Below the pieces are notes generated by a model. That model did not search any database and was not told where the DNA came from. It saw only the letters and a list, made by a program, of their open reading frames with translations. A stretch of 64,000 nucleotides of DNA from an uncultured Eubacteriales bacterium (GTDB lineage Bacteria; Bacillota; Clostridia; Oscillospirales; Acutalibacteraceae), in contig OMYO01000002.1 in NCBI GenBank assembly GCA_900315285.1, positions 47,423 to 111,422 on the forward strand, read 5' to 3'. The position numbers were made by a program, and so were the translations under genes. Below are positions 49,578 to 58,700 of the stretch, piece after piece (the first letter of the stretch is position 1; the number at the start of each line of letters is the position of its first letter).

Positions 49578-50741
49578 ATGAAAAATCGATATCCCTTTAT
49601 TTTCGTGCATGGAATGCTAGGGTGGGGAGAGCGGGAGCTCTTCTACAAGCCTGCCCCCTACTGGGGAATGGTCTGCGGGAATCTCATGAAACAGCTCCGG
49701 TCTGCAGGATATGAGGCCTATGCCCCGAAGGTGGGCCCCATGAATTCCGCCTGGGATAGGGCCTGTGAGCTCTATGCCTTGCTCACCGGTACCAGAGTGG
49801 ACTATGGAAAAGCGCACTCGGAACAGAAGCACCATGAGCGGTTTGGACGGACCTATGAACAGCCGCTGTTTCCCGGATGGGGCAGTGAGAAAAAAGTCCA
49901 TCTGCTCGGTCACAGCTTCGGCGGTGCCACAATCCGTCTCCTCACCGAACTCCTCACGAACGGTGACCCGGAGGAGCGGGACAGCACCTCTGCCTCGGAA
50001 CTCTCGCCGCTGTTTGCCGGCGGACACGGGGACTGGGTCGCCACGGTGACTACGATCTCAGCGCCCCACGACGGCTCTACTTTCCTCTCGGTGTTCCCAC
50101 ATTTTGTAGGAGTATTGACCCCTGTGCTCTACGGTGCATTTGCGGTGCTTGGAAACACCCCGGCCAATCTTGTCTACGACCCCATGCTAGAGCAGTTTGA
50201 AATAACCAGCTTGCCGGGAAAGACCAATTTGAAAAAGATCCTGGATATCAAGCAATTTCAGCGCATCCATAATGCAATGTCCCATGACGATAATGTGTTT
50301 TCTAATCTTAAACTGGAAAATGCTGAGAAGCTCAACCGTCGCATTCACTGCTCAAATCAGGTATACTATTTTTCAGTGACAGGTCTTGGGACAAAGCCGG
50401 ATCCGAAGCATCCGGAAAACCAGGTGCGGGCGCCAATCATGAACCCGGCATTTATCCCGTTTGCCAAAAAGATGGGTGCCTACGAGGATCCGGAGTGGCG
50501 TGCCAATGACGGACTCGTCCCGGTAAAATCCGGCCGGTTCCCTTCCAAGGAACCCCACACTTTGCTGGAAGAGGGAGAGGATAAGGGCTTTGAAAAGGGA
50601 ATCTGGTATGTCATGCCCGACTACATTGCCGACCACGGCACCGTCATAGGCGGCTCGCTCTACTATATAGGCCCAGGTCGCTCCAAACCATTCAAGGACT
50701 TCTATAGAAATCATCTGGACCGCCTTATCAGTCTGGAATAA
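49578..50741 (+). CDS. Staphylococcal/Geobacillus-type lipase homologue, no signal peptide
   Basis: 387 residues from ATG after AAGGAGG. PFIFVHGMLGWG gives the oxyanion side, VHLLGHSFGGATIRLL holds the nucleophile Ser, ANDGLVPV the Asp, and YIADHGTVIGG the His. This is the large lid-bearing lipase family I.5/I.6, normally secreted. The absence of any signal peptide here points to a cytoplasmic or non-classically exported esterase. It heads a same-strand group with the GH3 and DUF2974 genes. Confidence 0.85.
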   Translation: MKNRYPFIFVHGMLGWGERELFYKPAPYWGMVCGNLMKQLRSAGYEAYAPKVGPMNSAWDRACELYALLTGTRVDYGKAHSEQKHHERFGRTYEQPLFPGWGSEKKVHLLGHSFGGATIRLLTELLTNGDPEERDSTSASELSPLFAGGHGDWVATVTTISAPHDGSTFLSVFPHFVGVLTPVLYGAFAVLGNTPANLVYDPMLEQFEITSLPGKTNLKKILDIKQFQRIHNAMSHDDNVFSNLKLENAEKLNRRIHCSNQVYYFSVTGLGTKPDPKHPENQVRAPIMNPAFIPFAKKMGAYEDPEWRANDGLVPVKSGRFPSKEPHTLLEEGEDKGFEKGIWYVMPDYIADHGTVIGGSLYYIGPGRSKPFKDFYRNHLDRLISLE

Positions 50742-50767
50742 CGCAAAGACCCAAAGGAGAATGCATT

Positions 50768-51961
50768 ATGACCAAGCACCGCACGCTGCGTGCACTGCGT
50801 ATCTTTACTTCGCTCGTTCTTGTCGCTGTCATGGTGTTTTATACCACTGGCTGTGAGAGCGTGCCCGCAAAGGGCGGGAAAATAGCTCCGGACAGCACCG
50901 AGGAAAAAGTGAATCGCCTCATGAAGGACATGACGCTGGACGAGAAGATCCTCCAGATGTTTATTGTCACCCCAGAGGTCCTCAACGGCAGCACGAAGAG
51001 TGAGTTTACGGAGGAGGAGCGCATGAAGTCTGCCGGGGAGGAGACCCGGGAGGCACTGCAGGAGCGTCCGGTGGGAGGTCTTATCTACTTTGCCGACAAT
51101 CTGCAGAGCCGGGAACAGACGAAGCAGATGATCCGGAACTCGCAGACCTATGCGAAGGAGGCCAGCGGTATCCCGCTCTTCATCGGCGTGGACGAGGAGG
51201 GCGGCACTGTTGCCCGCTGTGCAAAGAAACTCGGCACAACAAAATTCAAGCCCATGCAGAGTTATCAGGACATGGGAACATCCGTCGCCCGCAGCAATGC
51301 GAAGACCATAGCACAGGATATCTCCCAGTTCGGCTTCAATCTCGACTTTGCCCCGGTGGCCGACGTCAATACGGCCTCCAATTCGGTAATCGGGACCCGC
51401 GCCTACAGCAACGACTTCAGCAAAGCGGCAGAACTGGTGCCGGCGGCGGTCCAGGGCTTTCATGACGGCGGGGTGCTCTGTACTCTCAAACACTTCCCCG
51501 GCCATGGCAATACCCAGGAGGACAGCCATAAGGGCACTGCCCATCTCTATAAGACTCTGCCGGAACTTCGCAGACAGGAATTTCTGCCCTTCCAAGCGGG
51601 AATTCGGGCCGGGGCAGACATGGTAATGGTTGGACATATTGTTGTGGACAAAGTGGACAGCAGACCGGCGACCCTCTCGAAAAAGCTTGTCACGGATGTT
51701 CTTCGAGAGGAATTGGGTTTCCATGGCCTCATCATTACCGACTCCATGGGCATGGGAGCCATTACGGAAAAATACTCCCCCGGGGAGGCTGCTGTTCTGG
51801 CGGTCCAGGCAGGAGATGACCTGCTGCTTGGAATCTATAACATCCCAGAGGCACTCGCTGGAATTCGCACCGCAGTAGAGAGTGGCCAAATCCCGGAGAG
51901 CCGAATTGACAGCAGCGTCCGCCGTATCCTGACGCAGAAAGTGGAGATGGGTATCTTATGA
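50768..51961 (+). CDS. nagZ: GH3 beta-N-acetylhexosaminidase-like lipoprotein
   Basis: 397 residues with a lipoprotein signal (hydrophobic stretch ending FYTTGCES). GH3 features are IGVDEEGGTVAR, the NagZ signature LKHFPGHGNTQEDSH with catalytic His, and FHGLIITDSMGMGAI with the nucleophile Asp. NagZ removes GlcNAc from muropeptides during wall recycling; Gram-positive versions are surface lipoproteins, as here. AAAGGAG lies 8 nt upstream. Its stop overlaps the next start (ATGA). Confidence 0.92.
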   Translation: MTKHRTLRALRIFTSLVLVAVMVFYTTGCESVPAKGGKIAPDSTEEKVNRLMKDMTLDEKILQMFIVTPEVLNGSTKSEFTEEERMKSAGEETREALQERPVGGLIYFADNLQSREQTKQMIRNSQTYAKEASGIPLFIGVDEEGGTVARCAKKLGTTKFKPMQSYQDMGTSVARSNAKTIAQDISQFGFNLDFAPVADVNTASNSVIGTRAYSNDFSKAAELVPAAVQGFHDGGVLCTLKHFPGHGNTQEDSHKGTAHLYKTLPELRRQEFLPFQAGIRAGADMVMVGHIVVDKVDSRPATLSKKLVTDVLREELGFHGLIITDSMGMGAITEKYSPGEAAVLAVQAGDDLLLGIYNIPEALAGIRTAVESGQIPESRIDSSVRRILTQKVEMGIL

Positions 51962-53082
51962 ACAATATTCTAGATTATCTCGCATGGCGGGGCGACCTTC
52001 CCCTGGGAAACCAGTTCCCGCTGAATGACCTTGACTGTCTCGCCCTTGCGCGATTCAGCTATCTTCCCTTAAATAAACTTCCCCTAAATGATCACGAGAC
52101 AGTGGCATCCATTAATGGGAAAACCCATAATCTCCCTGACGAGGACTTCCGCCGTCAAGACCGGAAACTTCTGGAACTCATGGCAGAAGGAGACCGCTTT
52201 TCACAGGTCGAAGTCACCGACTATGTGAAAACCAATGTACCGGAGGAGGAAAAGCAGTTTGGCGCTGTGACATTACACCTATCCCCACGGGACATGGCTA
52301 TCTCGTTCTGCGGGACCGACTCCACAGTCTACGGCTGGAAAGAGGACTTCAATATGTCTTTTGAGGAGGAGGTGCCGGCTCAGGCCTCTGCTAAAGAGTA
52401 CGCTCTCCGTGTTATGGAAAAATACCCGGAGAAGAAGGTCCGCCTCATTGGCCACTCCAAGGGTGGAAACCTTGCTGTCTTCGTGTTCTATACTTTGCCG
52501 GAAGAACTGCAGAAACGGGTCATCTATGTCAAGAACTTTGACGGGCCCGGATTCCACAATGACTTTCTGGACCGCTGCGCCACTCCATCGCTCCTGAACC
52601 GGATCTTCACTTTCCTTCCCCAGGACTCCGTCTTTGGCCGTATCCTGGAGAGGAGGGAGGCATTCCGCGTCATCTCCAGCGAGGAGACCGGAGTGGAACA
52701 GCACGACGTCTACCACTGGAACCTGACTCCGGCGGGCTTTGTCGAGGCGGATGCCCTCTCGGATTACAGCAATATCATTGACACAGTCATCTCCAAGGTT
52801 TTGTACCAGAATACCAGGGAGGACCGGAAACGGTATATTGATGGTATCTATGAGTTTGTCCAGGCCACTTCCGCTGAGACAACAGCGGAGTTCCGAAAGG
52901 GCTTCCCGAACAATATCCCCACAATCCTTCATACCATCAACACCATGCCCGAGGAGGAGCGGAAACTCATCAACCAGATCACGCTGGAGTTTGGCAGCGC
53001 ATTCGCAGAGACCACGGCCAAGACCCAGGGTGAAAAGCTCTCCCAGTTCCTGCAGGACTCCGCCTCAAAGCTCTTGCCATAG
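51958..53082 (+). CDS. DUF2974 alpha/beta hydrolase
   Basis: 374 residues. LDYLAWRGDLPLGNQFPLNDLDCLALARFSYLP (in two pieces) is the DUF2974/Mbeg1 start, and VRLIGHSKGGNLAVF carries the nucleophile Ser. No signal peptide. The family is predicted to be lipase-like; the substrate is unknown. The ATGA overlap with the GH3 gene indicates coupled translation. Confidence 0.85.
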   Translation: MNNILDYLAWRGDLPLGNQFPLNDLDCLALARFSYLPLNKLPLNDHETVASINGKTHNLPDEDFRRQDRKLLELMAEGDRFSQVEVTDYVKTNVPEEEKQFGAVTLHLSPRDMAISFCGTDSTVYGWKEDFNMSFEEEVPAQASAKEYALRVMEKYPEKKVRLIGHSKGGNLAVFVFYTLPEELQKRVIYVKNFDGPGFHNDFLDRCATPSLLNRIFTFLPQDSVFGRILERREAFRVISSEETGVEQHDVYHWNLTPAGFVEADALSDYSNIIDTVISKVLYQNTREDRKRYIDGIYEFVQATSAETTAEFRKGFPNNIPTILHTINTMPEEERKLINQITLEFGSAFAETTAKTQGEKLSQFLQDSASKLLP

Positions 53083-53091
53083 GATTTTTCT

Positions 53092-53119
53092 TTGAAATGG
53101 GGAGTAGCAATGTTATAAT
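53092..53119 (+). promoter_or_regulatory. Thioredoxin gene promoter
   Basis: TTGAAA (53092-53097), 16-bp spacer, TATAAT (53114-53119), 45 nt before the start codon. Confidence 0.65.
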
Positions 53120-53164
53120 ATTATCAATCCCTATTTTTGAATTTTTTCGACAGGAGGAACCTTT

Positions 53165-53476
53165 ATGCCCGTACTTGAAATTACGAAAGACAATTTTATA
53201 GAAGAGGTCAAAAACAGCACAAAACCTGTTCTTCTGGACTTCTGGGCAAGCTGGTGCGGCCCATGTAAGAGAGTTTCCCCATTCGTGGAGCAAATTGCCC
53301 ATGAACACCCCGAGTATAAGGTGGGCAAGGTCAATGTGGACGAGGAGCCGGAACTTGCCAATGCATTCAACGTGACAAGCATTCCGACGTTGGTCGTCAT
53401 GAGGGACGGTGCCATCACCAATGAGAGTGTCGGTGCCATCCCGAAGAACCAAATCCTAAAGCTTATGGGTTTATAA
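53165..53476 (+). CDS. trxA: Thioredoxin
   Basis: 103 residues. LLDFWASWCGPCKR holds the CGPC redox site (about residues 31-34). The cis-proline region is TSIPTLVVMRDG. It reduces protein disulfides in the cytoplasm. Own promoter and terminator, and AGGAGG before the ATG. Confidence 0.95.
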   Translation: MPVLEITKDNFIEEVKNSTKPVLLDFWASWCGPCKRVSPFVEQIAHEHPEYKVGKVNVDEEPELANAFNVTSIPTLVVMRDGAITNESVGAIPKNQILKLMGL

Positions 53477-53483
53477 AATAGAA

Positions 53484-53511
53484 AGCCGTCAGCTTCTGCT
53501 GGCGGTTTTTC
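53484..53511 (+). terminator. Thioredoxin terminator
   Basis: CCGTCAGC-TTCT-GCTGGCGG followed by TTTTTC. Confidence 0.85.
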
Positions 53512-53548
53512 TCTGCCCGAAAGAGCTTTTCGACCCCTCTGGAATCTA

Positions 53549-53660
53549 TTGACTTTTTATTCATTAAAATGTATGATTTATTGAATGAAATCGAAGTTTC
53601 ATGCATAAATTTCCAGAATTTATGTATAAAACTCAAAATATAATGCATATTATGCAAAGA
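53549..53660 (+). promoter_or_regulatory. argF promoter with probable ArgR operators
   Basis: TTGACT (53549-53554), 17-bp spacer, TATGAT (53572-53577). Within and after it are AT-rich dyads: TTCATT...AATGAA around 53560-53590, TGCATAAATT-TCCAG-AATTTATGTA near 53601-53626, and TAATGCATATTATGCA near 53641-53656. They resemble Bacillota ARG boxes. Arginine-dependent repression of argF-carAB is the likely meaning. Confidence 0.6.
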
Positions 53661-53672
53661 AGGAGAGTTCCC

Positions 53673-54665
53673 ATGAATTTGAAGGGCAGAGACTTCCTCA
53701 AACTGCTGGATTTTACACCGGAAGAAATAGAATATTTCCTGGATCTTGCCGCTGATTTAAAATATAAGAAGAAGAACGGCATCCCCCACGAATATTGCCG
53801 GGGTAAGAATGTGGCCCTTATCTTTGAGAAGACCAGTACCCGCACCCGGAGCAGCTTTGAGGTCGCCGCCCACGACCTGGGAATGGGTTCCACGTATCTA
53901 AACCCAACCGACTCGCAGATTGGAAAGAAGGAGTCCATCGCCGACACCGCAAGGGTCCTCTCTGGAATGTTTGAGGGAATTGAGTACCGCGGCTACGGCC
54001 AGGACCTTGTGGAGGAACTTGCCGAATATGCCTCGGTTCCGGTCATGAATGGACTGACGAACGAGTTCCACCCGACCCAGATCCTCGCCGACTTCCTGAC
54101 CATCCGGGAACACTTCGGCTACCTCAAGGGAATCAACTTTGTCTATATGGGAGACGCCCGCTATAACATGGGCAACTCCCTCATGGTCGGCTGCGCCAAA
54201 ATGGGCCTGAACTTTGTGGCCTGCGCACCGGAGAAATACTTCCCGGACAGTGAACTCGTGGAGACCTGCCGGGAAATTGCCGCGGAGAACGGCGGCTCCA
54301 TCCGCTTTGAGTCCGACCCCATGGTCGGCACGAAGAACGCCAATGTCATCTATACCGACGTCTGGGTCTCCATGGGTGAGCCCCTCGCCGTCTGGGAAGA
54401 GAGAATCAACGACCTTGCCCCGTATCAGGTGAACAGTGCCCTCATGGACAATGCCGCCGAGGGAGCGGTCTTCATGCACTGCCTGCCGGCCTATCACGAC
54501 TGGAAGACCACCATCGGAAAAGAGATGGGGGAGAAGTTCGGCCGGGACAGCATGGAGGTCACGGACGAGGTCTTTGAGAGCGACGCCTCCATCGTATTCC
54601 AGGAGGCCGAGAACAGAATGCACACAATAAAAGCTGTAATGGCGGCCGTCATTGCAGGCGTTTGA
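53673..54665 (+). CDS. argF: Ornithine carbamoyltransferase
   Basis: 330 residues from ATG after AAGGAGAG. Carbamoyl-phosphate loop [23 protein letters not shown], and the ornithine/Cys motif [10 protein letters not shown]. It makes citrulline from ornithine and carbamoyl phosphate. It stands directly ahead of carA-carB, which supply the carbamoyl phosphate, favouring a biosynthetic (argF) over a catabolic (arcB) role. Confidence 0.93.
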   Translation: MNLKGRDFLKLLDFTPEEIEYFLDLAADLKYKKKNGIPHEYCRGKNVALIFEKTSTRTRSSFEVAAHDLGMGSTYLNPTDSQIGKKESIADTARVLSGMFEGIEYRGYGQDLVEELAEYASVPVMNGLTNEFHPTQILADFLTIREHFGYLKGINFVYMGDARYNMGNSLMVGCAKMGLNFVACAPEKYFPDSELVETCREIAAENGGSIRFESDPMVGTKNANVIYTDVWVSMGEPLAVWEERINDLAPYQVNSALMDNAAEGAVFMHCLPAYHDWKTTIGKEMGEKFGRDSMEVTDEVFESDASIVFQEAENRMHTIKAVMAAVIAGV

Positions 54666-54692
54666 TAAAGGATCGAAGAGGTAGAATTGCGT

Positions 54693-55766
54693 ATGAAAAA
54701 ACGTTATCTGGTTTTAAGCGACGGCACCGTCTTCGAGGGAATGGCCTTCGGCGCCGACGTCGAGTCTATTGGCGAACTCGTCTTCACCACCGGCATGAAC
54801 GGCTACATAGAGACCCTCACGGACCCCTCCTACTACGGGCAGATCGTCCTGCAGACCTATCCGCTCATCGGCAACTACGGAATCATTGAGCCGGACTTTG
54901 AGGGTGACTGCTACGTCCGCGGCTATGTAGTGCGGGAATGGTGCGAAGAGCCCTCCAACTTCCGCTGCGAATATGATTTGGACAAGTTCCTGAAAGACCG
55001 GGGCATCCCTGGAATCTACGGCCTTGACACCCGGCATATCACGAAGATCATCCGGGAAGAGGGCGTCATGAATGCCATCCTCTGTGACTCGGTCCCCGAG
55101 GATCTCACGGACGTGAAGAACTATGTCATTAAGGATGCAGTTCCCTCTGTGACTGCCAAGGAAAAATGGATTTCCCCGGCAGTGGGGGAGGAGAAGTTCA
55201 AAGTTGCCCTCCTCGACTTTGGTGCCAAGAGAAACATCATCCGCGAGCTCTCCAAGCGCGGCTGCGAAGTCACTGTCTACCCTTCCACAACACCGGCAGA
55301 GGACATCCTCGCCACCGACCCGGACGGCATCATGCTCTCCAACGGTCCCGGCGACCCGGCCGACGCCGTCTTTGAAATTGATCAGATCCGCAAGCTCCTC
55401 GGCAAAAAGCCCATGTTCGGCATCTGCCTGGGACATCAGCTCACGGCCATTGCCACCGGCGGCTATACCAAGAAGATGAAATACGGTCACCGCGGCGTCA
55501 ACCAGCCGTGCCGTGACATCAAAGGGACACGGACGTTCATCACGAGCCAGAACCACGGATACGCTGTGGTATCGGACAGCGTGAAGAACGGCGAGGTCCG
55601 TTATCTGAACGCCAACGACAGCACCTGTGAGGGCATTGACTACCCGGACTACAACGCCTTCACTGTACAGTTCCACCCGGAGGCCAGCTCGGGCCCCCAT
55701 GACACGGAATTCCTGTTTGACCGCTTTGTATCCATGATGGGAGGTAACGAGAATGCCGCTGAATAA
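54693..55766 (+). CDS. carA: Carbamoyl-phosphate synthase small subunit
   Basis: 357 residues. The N-terminal CPSase domain (LVLSDGTVFEGMAFG, TGMNGYIETLTDPSYYGQIV) leads to a class I glutamine amidotransferase with Cys in FGICLGHQL, and QNHGYAV and VQFHPEASSGPHDTE. It feeds ammonia to CarB. A TTG at 54687 is an alternative start. The end overlaps carB by 14 nt. Confidence 0.95.
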   Translation: MKKRYLVLSDGTVFEGMAFGADVESIGELVFTTGMNGYIETLTDPSYYGQIVLQTYPLIGNYGIIEPDFEGDCYVRGYVVREWCEEPSNFRCEYDLDKFLKDRGIPGIYGLDTRHITKIIREEGVMNAILCDSVPEDLTDVKNYVIKDAVPSVTAKEKWISPAVGEEKFKVALLDFGAKRNIIRELSKRGCEVTVYPSTTPAEDILATDPDGIMLSNGPGDPADAVFEIDQIRKLLGKKPMFGICLGHQLTAIATGGYTKKMKYGHRGVNQPCRDIKGTRTFITSQNHGYAVVSDSVKNGEVRYLNANDSTCEGIDYPDYNAFTVQFHPEASSGPHDTEFLFDRFVSMMGGNENAAE

Positions 55767-58700
55767 GAATATCAAGAAGGTCCTGGTCATAGGCTCCGGA
55801 CCCATCGTTATCGGACAGGCCGCCGAGTTCGACTACGCCGGCGCACAGGCCTGCCGCATTCTGAAGGAGGCGGGGGTCAATGTCGTCCTCGTCAACTCCA
55901 ACCCCGCAACAATCATGACCGACAAGGCCCTGGCAGATGAAATCTACCTGGAGCCCCTGACGGCAGAGACGGTAAAGCGAATCATCCTCAAGGAAAAACC
56001 GGACAGCCTGCTCGCCGGCCTCGGCGGACAGACCGGTCTCACCATCTCCATGCAGCTCGAGAAAGAGCACTTCCTCTCGGATCACGGCGTCAACCTCATC
56101 GGTACCAACGTCGAGGCCATTGACCGTGCCGAGGACCGGGAACTCTTCAAGGAGACCATGGAGGAAATCGGCGAGCCCACCGTCCCGTCGGATATTGCAG
56201 AGACCCGTGACGACGCCTTCCGTGTTGCCCATGAAATCGGATACCCCGTTATCATTCGCCCCGCGTTCACCCTCGGCGGCGCCGGCGGCGGAATTGCCCA
56301 TGACGACGAGGAAATGGAGCTCATTACCCATACCGGTCTCGAGGCTTCTCCCATCCATCAGATCCTCGTAGAGAAATGCATCTCCGGCTGGAAGGAAATC
56401 GAGTTTGAGACCATGCGTGACTATGCCGGCAATGTCATTGCAGTCTGCTGCATGGAGAACTTTGACCCTGTCGGCATCCATACCGGCGACTCCATCGTCG
56501 TCGCTCCGGCCCAGACGCTCTCGGACAAGGAGTATCAAATGCTCCGCTCCGCGTCCCTCAATATCATCAGCGCCCTGAATATCGTCGGCGGCTGTAACTG
56601 CCAGTTTGCCCTGAACCCGGACAGCTTCGAGTACTCGGTCATTGAGGTCAATCCCCGTGTCAGCCGTTCCTCGGCCCTGGCCTCCAAGGCGACCGGTTAC
56701 CCCATTGCCAAGATTACCACGAAGATTGCCCTCGGCTACAACCTCGACGAAATCACCAACGACATCACCGGCAAGACCTGCGCCTGCTTCGAGCCGACGC
56801 TGGACTACATCGTCTGCAAGATCCCGAAGTGGCCCTTTGACAAGTTCCAGAACGCCAGCCGTCAGCTGGGCACCCAGATGAAGGCTACCGGCGAGGTCAT
56901 GGCCATTGGTAACAACTTTGAGATGTCCCTCATGAAGGCCGTCCGCGGCTGCGAAATCAAGATGGACACCTTAAACCGCGACGCCCGCAGTGACGTCCCA
57001 ATTCGCAAACGCCTGGAATCCCAGGATGACTTCCGCCTCTTCACGGTCTTCGAGGCCCTGAAGTCCGGCGTTACCCCGGAGGAAATCCACGACATCACCA
57101 AGATCGACAACTGGTTCCTCTACAAACTCCTCAATCTCGTGAACTTTGAGAAGGAGCTGGAAGGCGGACTGACGCAGTCTCTGTATGAGCAGGGCAAGCG
57201 CTACGGATATCTGGATAAGTCCCTGTGCGAACTGTCTGGTGCAGAATCCCTGGAGAGCGCCGGCGTTGTCCCGAAGGATGCCTCCTACAAGATGGTCGAC
57301 ACCTGCGGCGCCGAGTTCGATGCGGTCACCCCGTACTTCTATTCCACCTATGATGAGTACTGCGAGGCACGCAACTTCCAGCGCAGCGGCAAGCCCACCA
57401 TCATGGTTCTCGGTTCCGGCCCCATCCGCATTGGACAGGGCATTGAGTTCGACTATTCCTCGGTCCACTGCGTATGGACTCTGAAGGAATTGGGCTATGA
57501 CGTTGTCATTGTCAACAACAACCCGGAGACCGTATCCACCGACTATGACACCGGCGACCGGCTGTACTTCGAGCCGCTGAACCCCGAGGATGTCATGAAC
57601 ATTATCAAGGTGGAGAAACCCATCGGCGTCGTTGTCGCCTTCGGCGGCCAGACCGCCATCGGTCTCACAAAATATCTGGATGACCACGGCATCCCGATTC
57701 TTGGCACCTCCGCAGAGGGCATTGACACCGCCGAGGACCGCGAGCGCTTTGACCAGCTTCTGGAAAAATTCAACATCTCCCGCCCGAAAGGCACCGGTGT
57801 CCTCACGCTGCAGGAGGCCCTGGATGAGGCCAGAAAGCTCGGCTACCCGGTTCTTCTCCGTCCGTCCTACGTCATTGGCGGAACTAATATGAAGATCGTC
57901 CACGACGACTACGAGGTCGAGGTCTATATGAACAAGATCCTCGCCCAGGGCATTGACAATCCGGTCCTCGTCGACAAGTACATGCAAGGTCCGGAGCTCG
58001 AGGTCGACGTCATCTCCGACGGTCAGGATATCCTCATCCCCGGTGTCATGGAGCATATTGAGCGTGCCGGCGTCCATTCCGGAGACTCCATCGCCGTCTA
58101 TCCGCCCTATAACATCAACGATAAGATGATGGACACCATTGTCCGTCAGTCCACAAACCTGGCCCTTGCCCTCGGCACAAAGGGTCTCGTCAATATCCAG
58201 TATCTCATCTACGGCGGAAAGCTGTATGTCATTGAGGTCAACCCGCGTGCCTCCCGTACGGTTCCGTACATCTCAAAGGTCACCGGCGTACCTATGGTCG
58301 AGCTTGCTTCCCGCGTCATGCTGGGTGAGCCGCTGAAATCCCTCGGCTACGGCACCGGACTCTACAAGACTCCGCCTTACGTCGCCGTCAAGGTCCCCGT
58401 CTTCTCCTTTGAGAAGCTCATGGACGCCAACTCCTATCTCGGACCGGAAATGAAATCTACCGGTGAGGTCCTCGGTGTCGGCAAGGACATGAACGAGGCT
58501 CTGTTCAAGGGCCTGACCGCCTCCGGCCGCCGCATCAAGACCCCGGAGACTGTCGGTGACATCGGCGTGCTGCTGTCCATTGACCGCCATGACGATGTGG
58601 AGCTCATCAACCTGGCCAAGAAGCTGGAGGATCTGGGCTTTACCATCTATGCCACCGAGGACACCGCTCAGCAGATCGAGCCCCTCGGCATTGACGTTGT

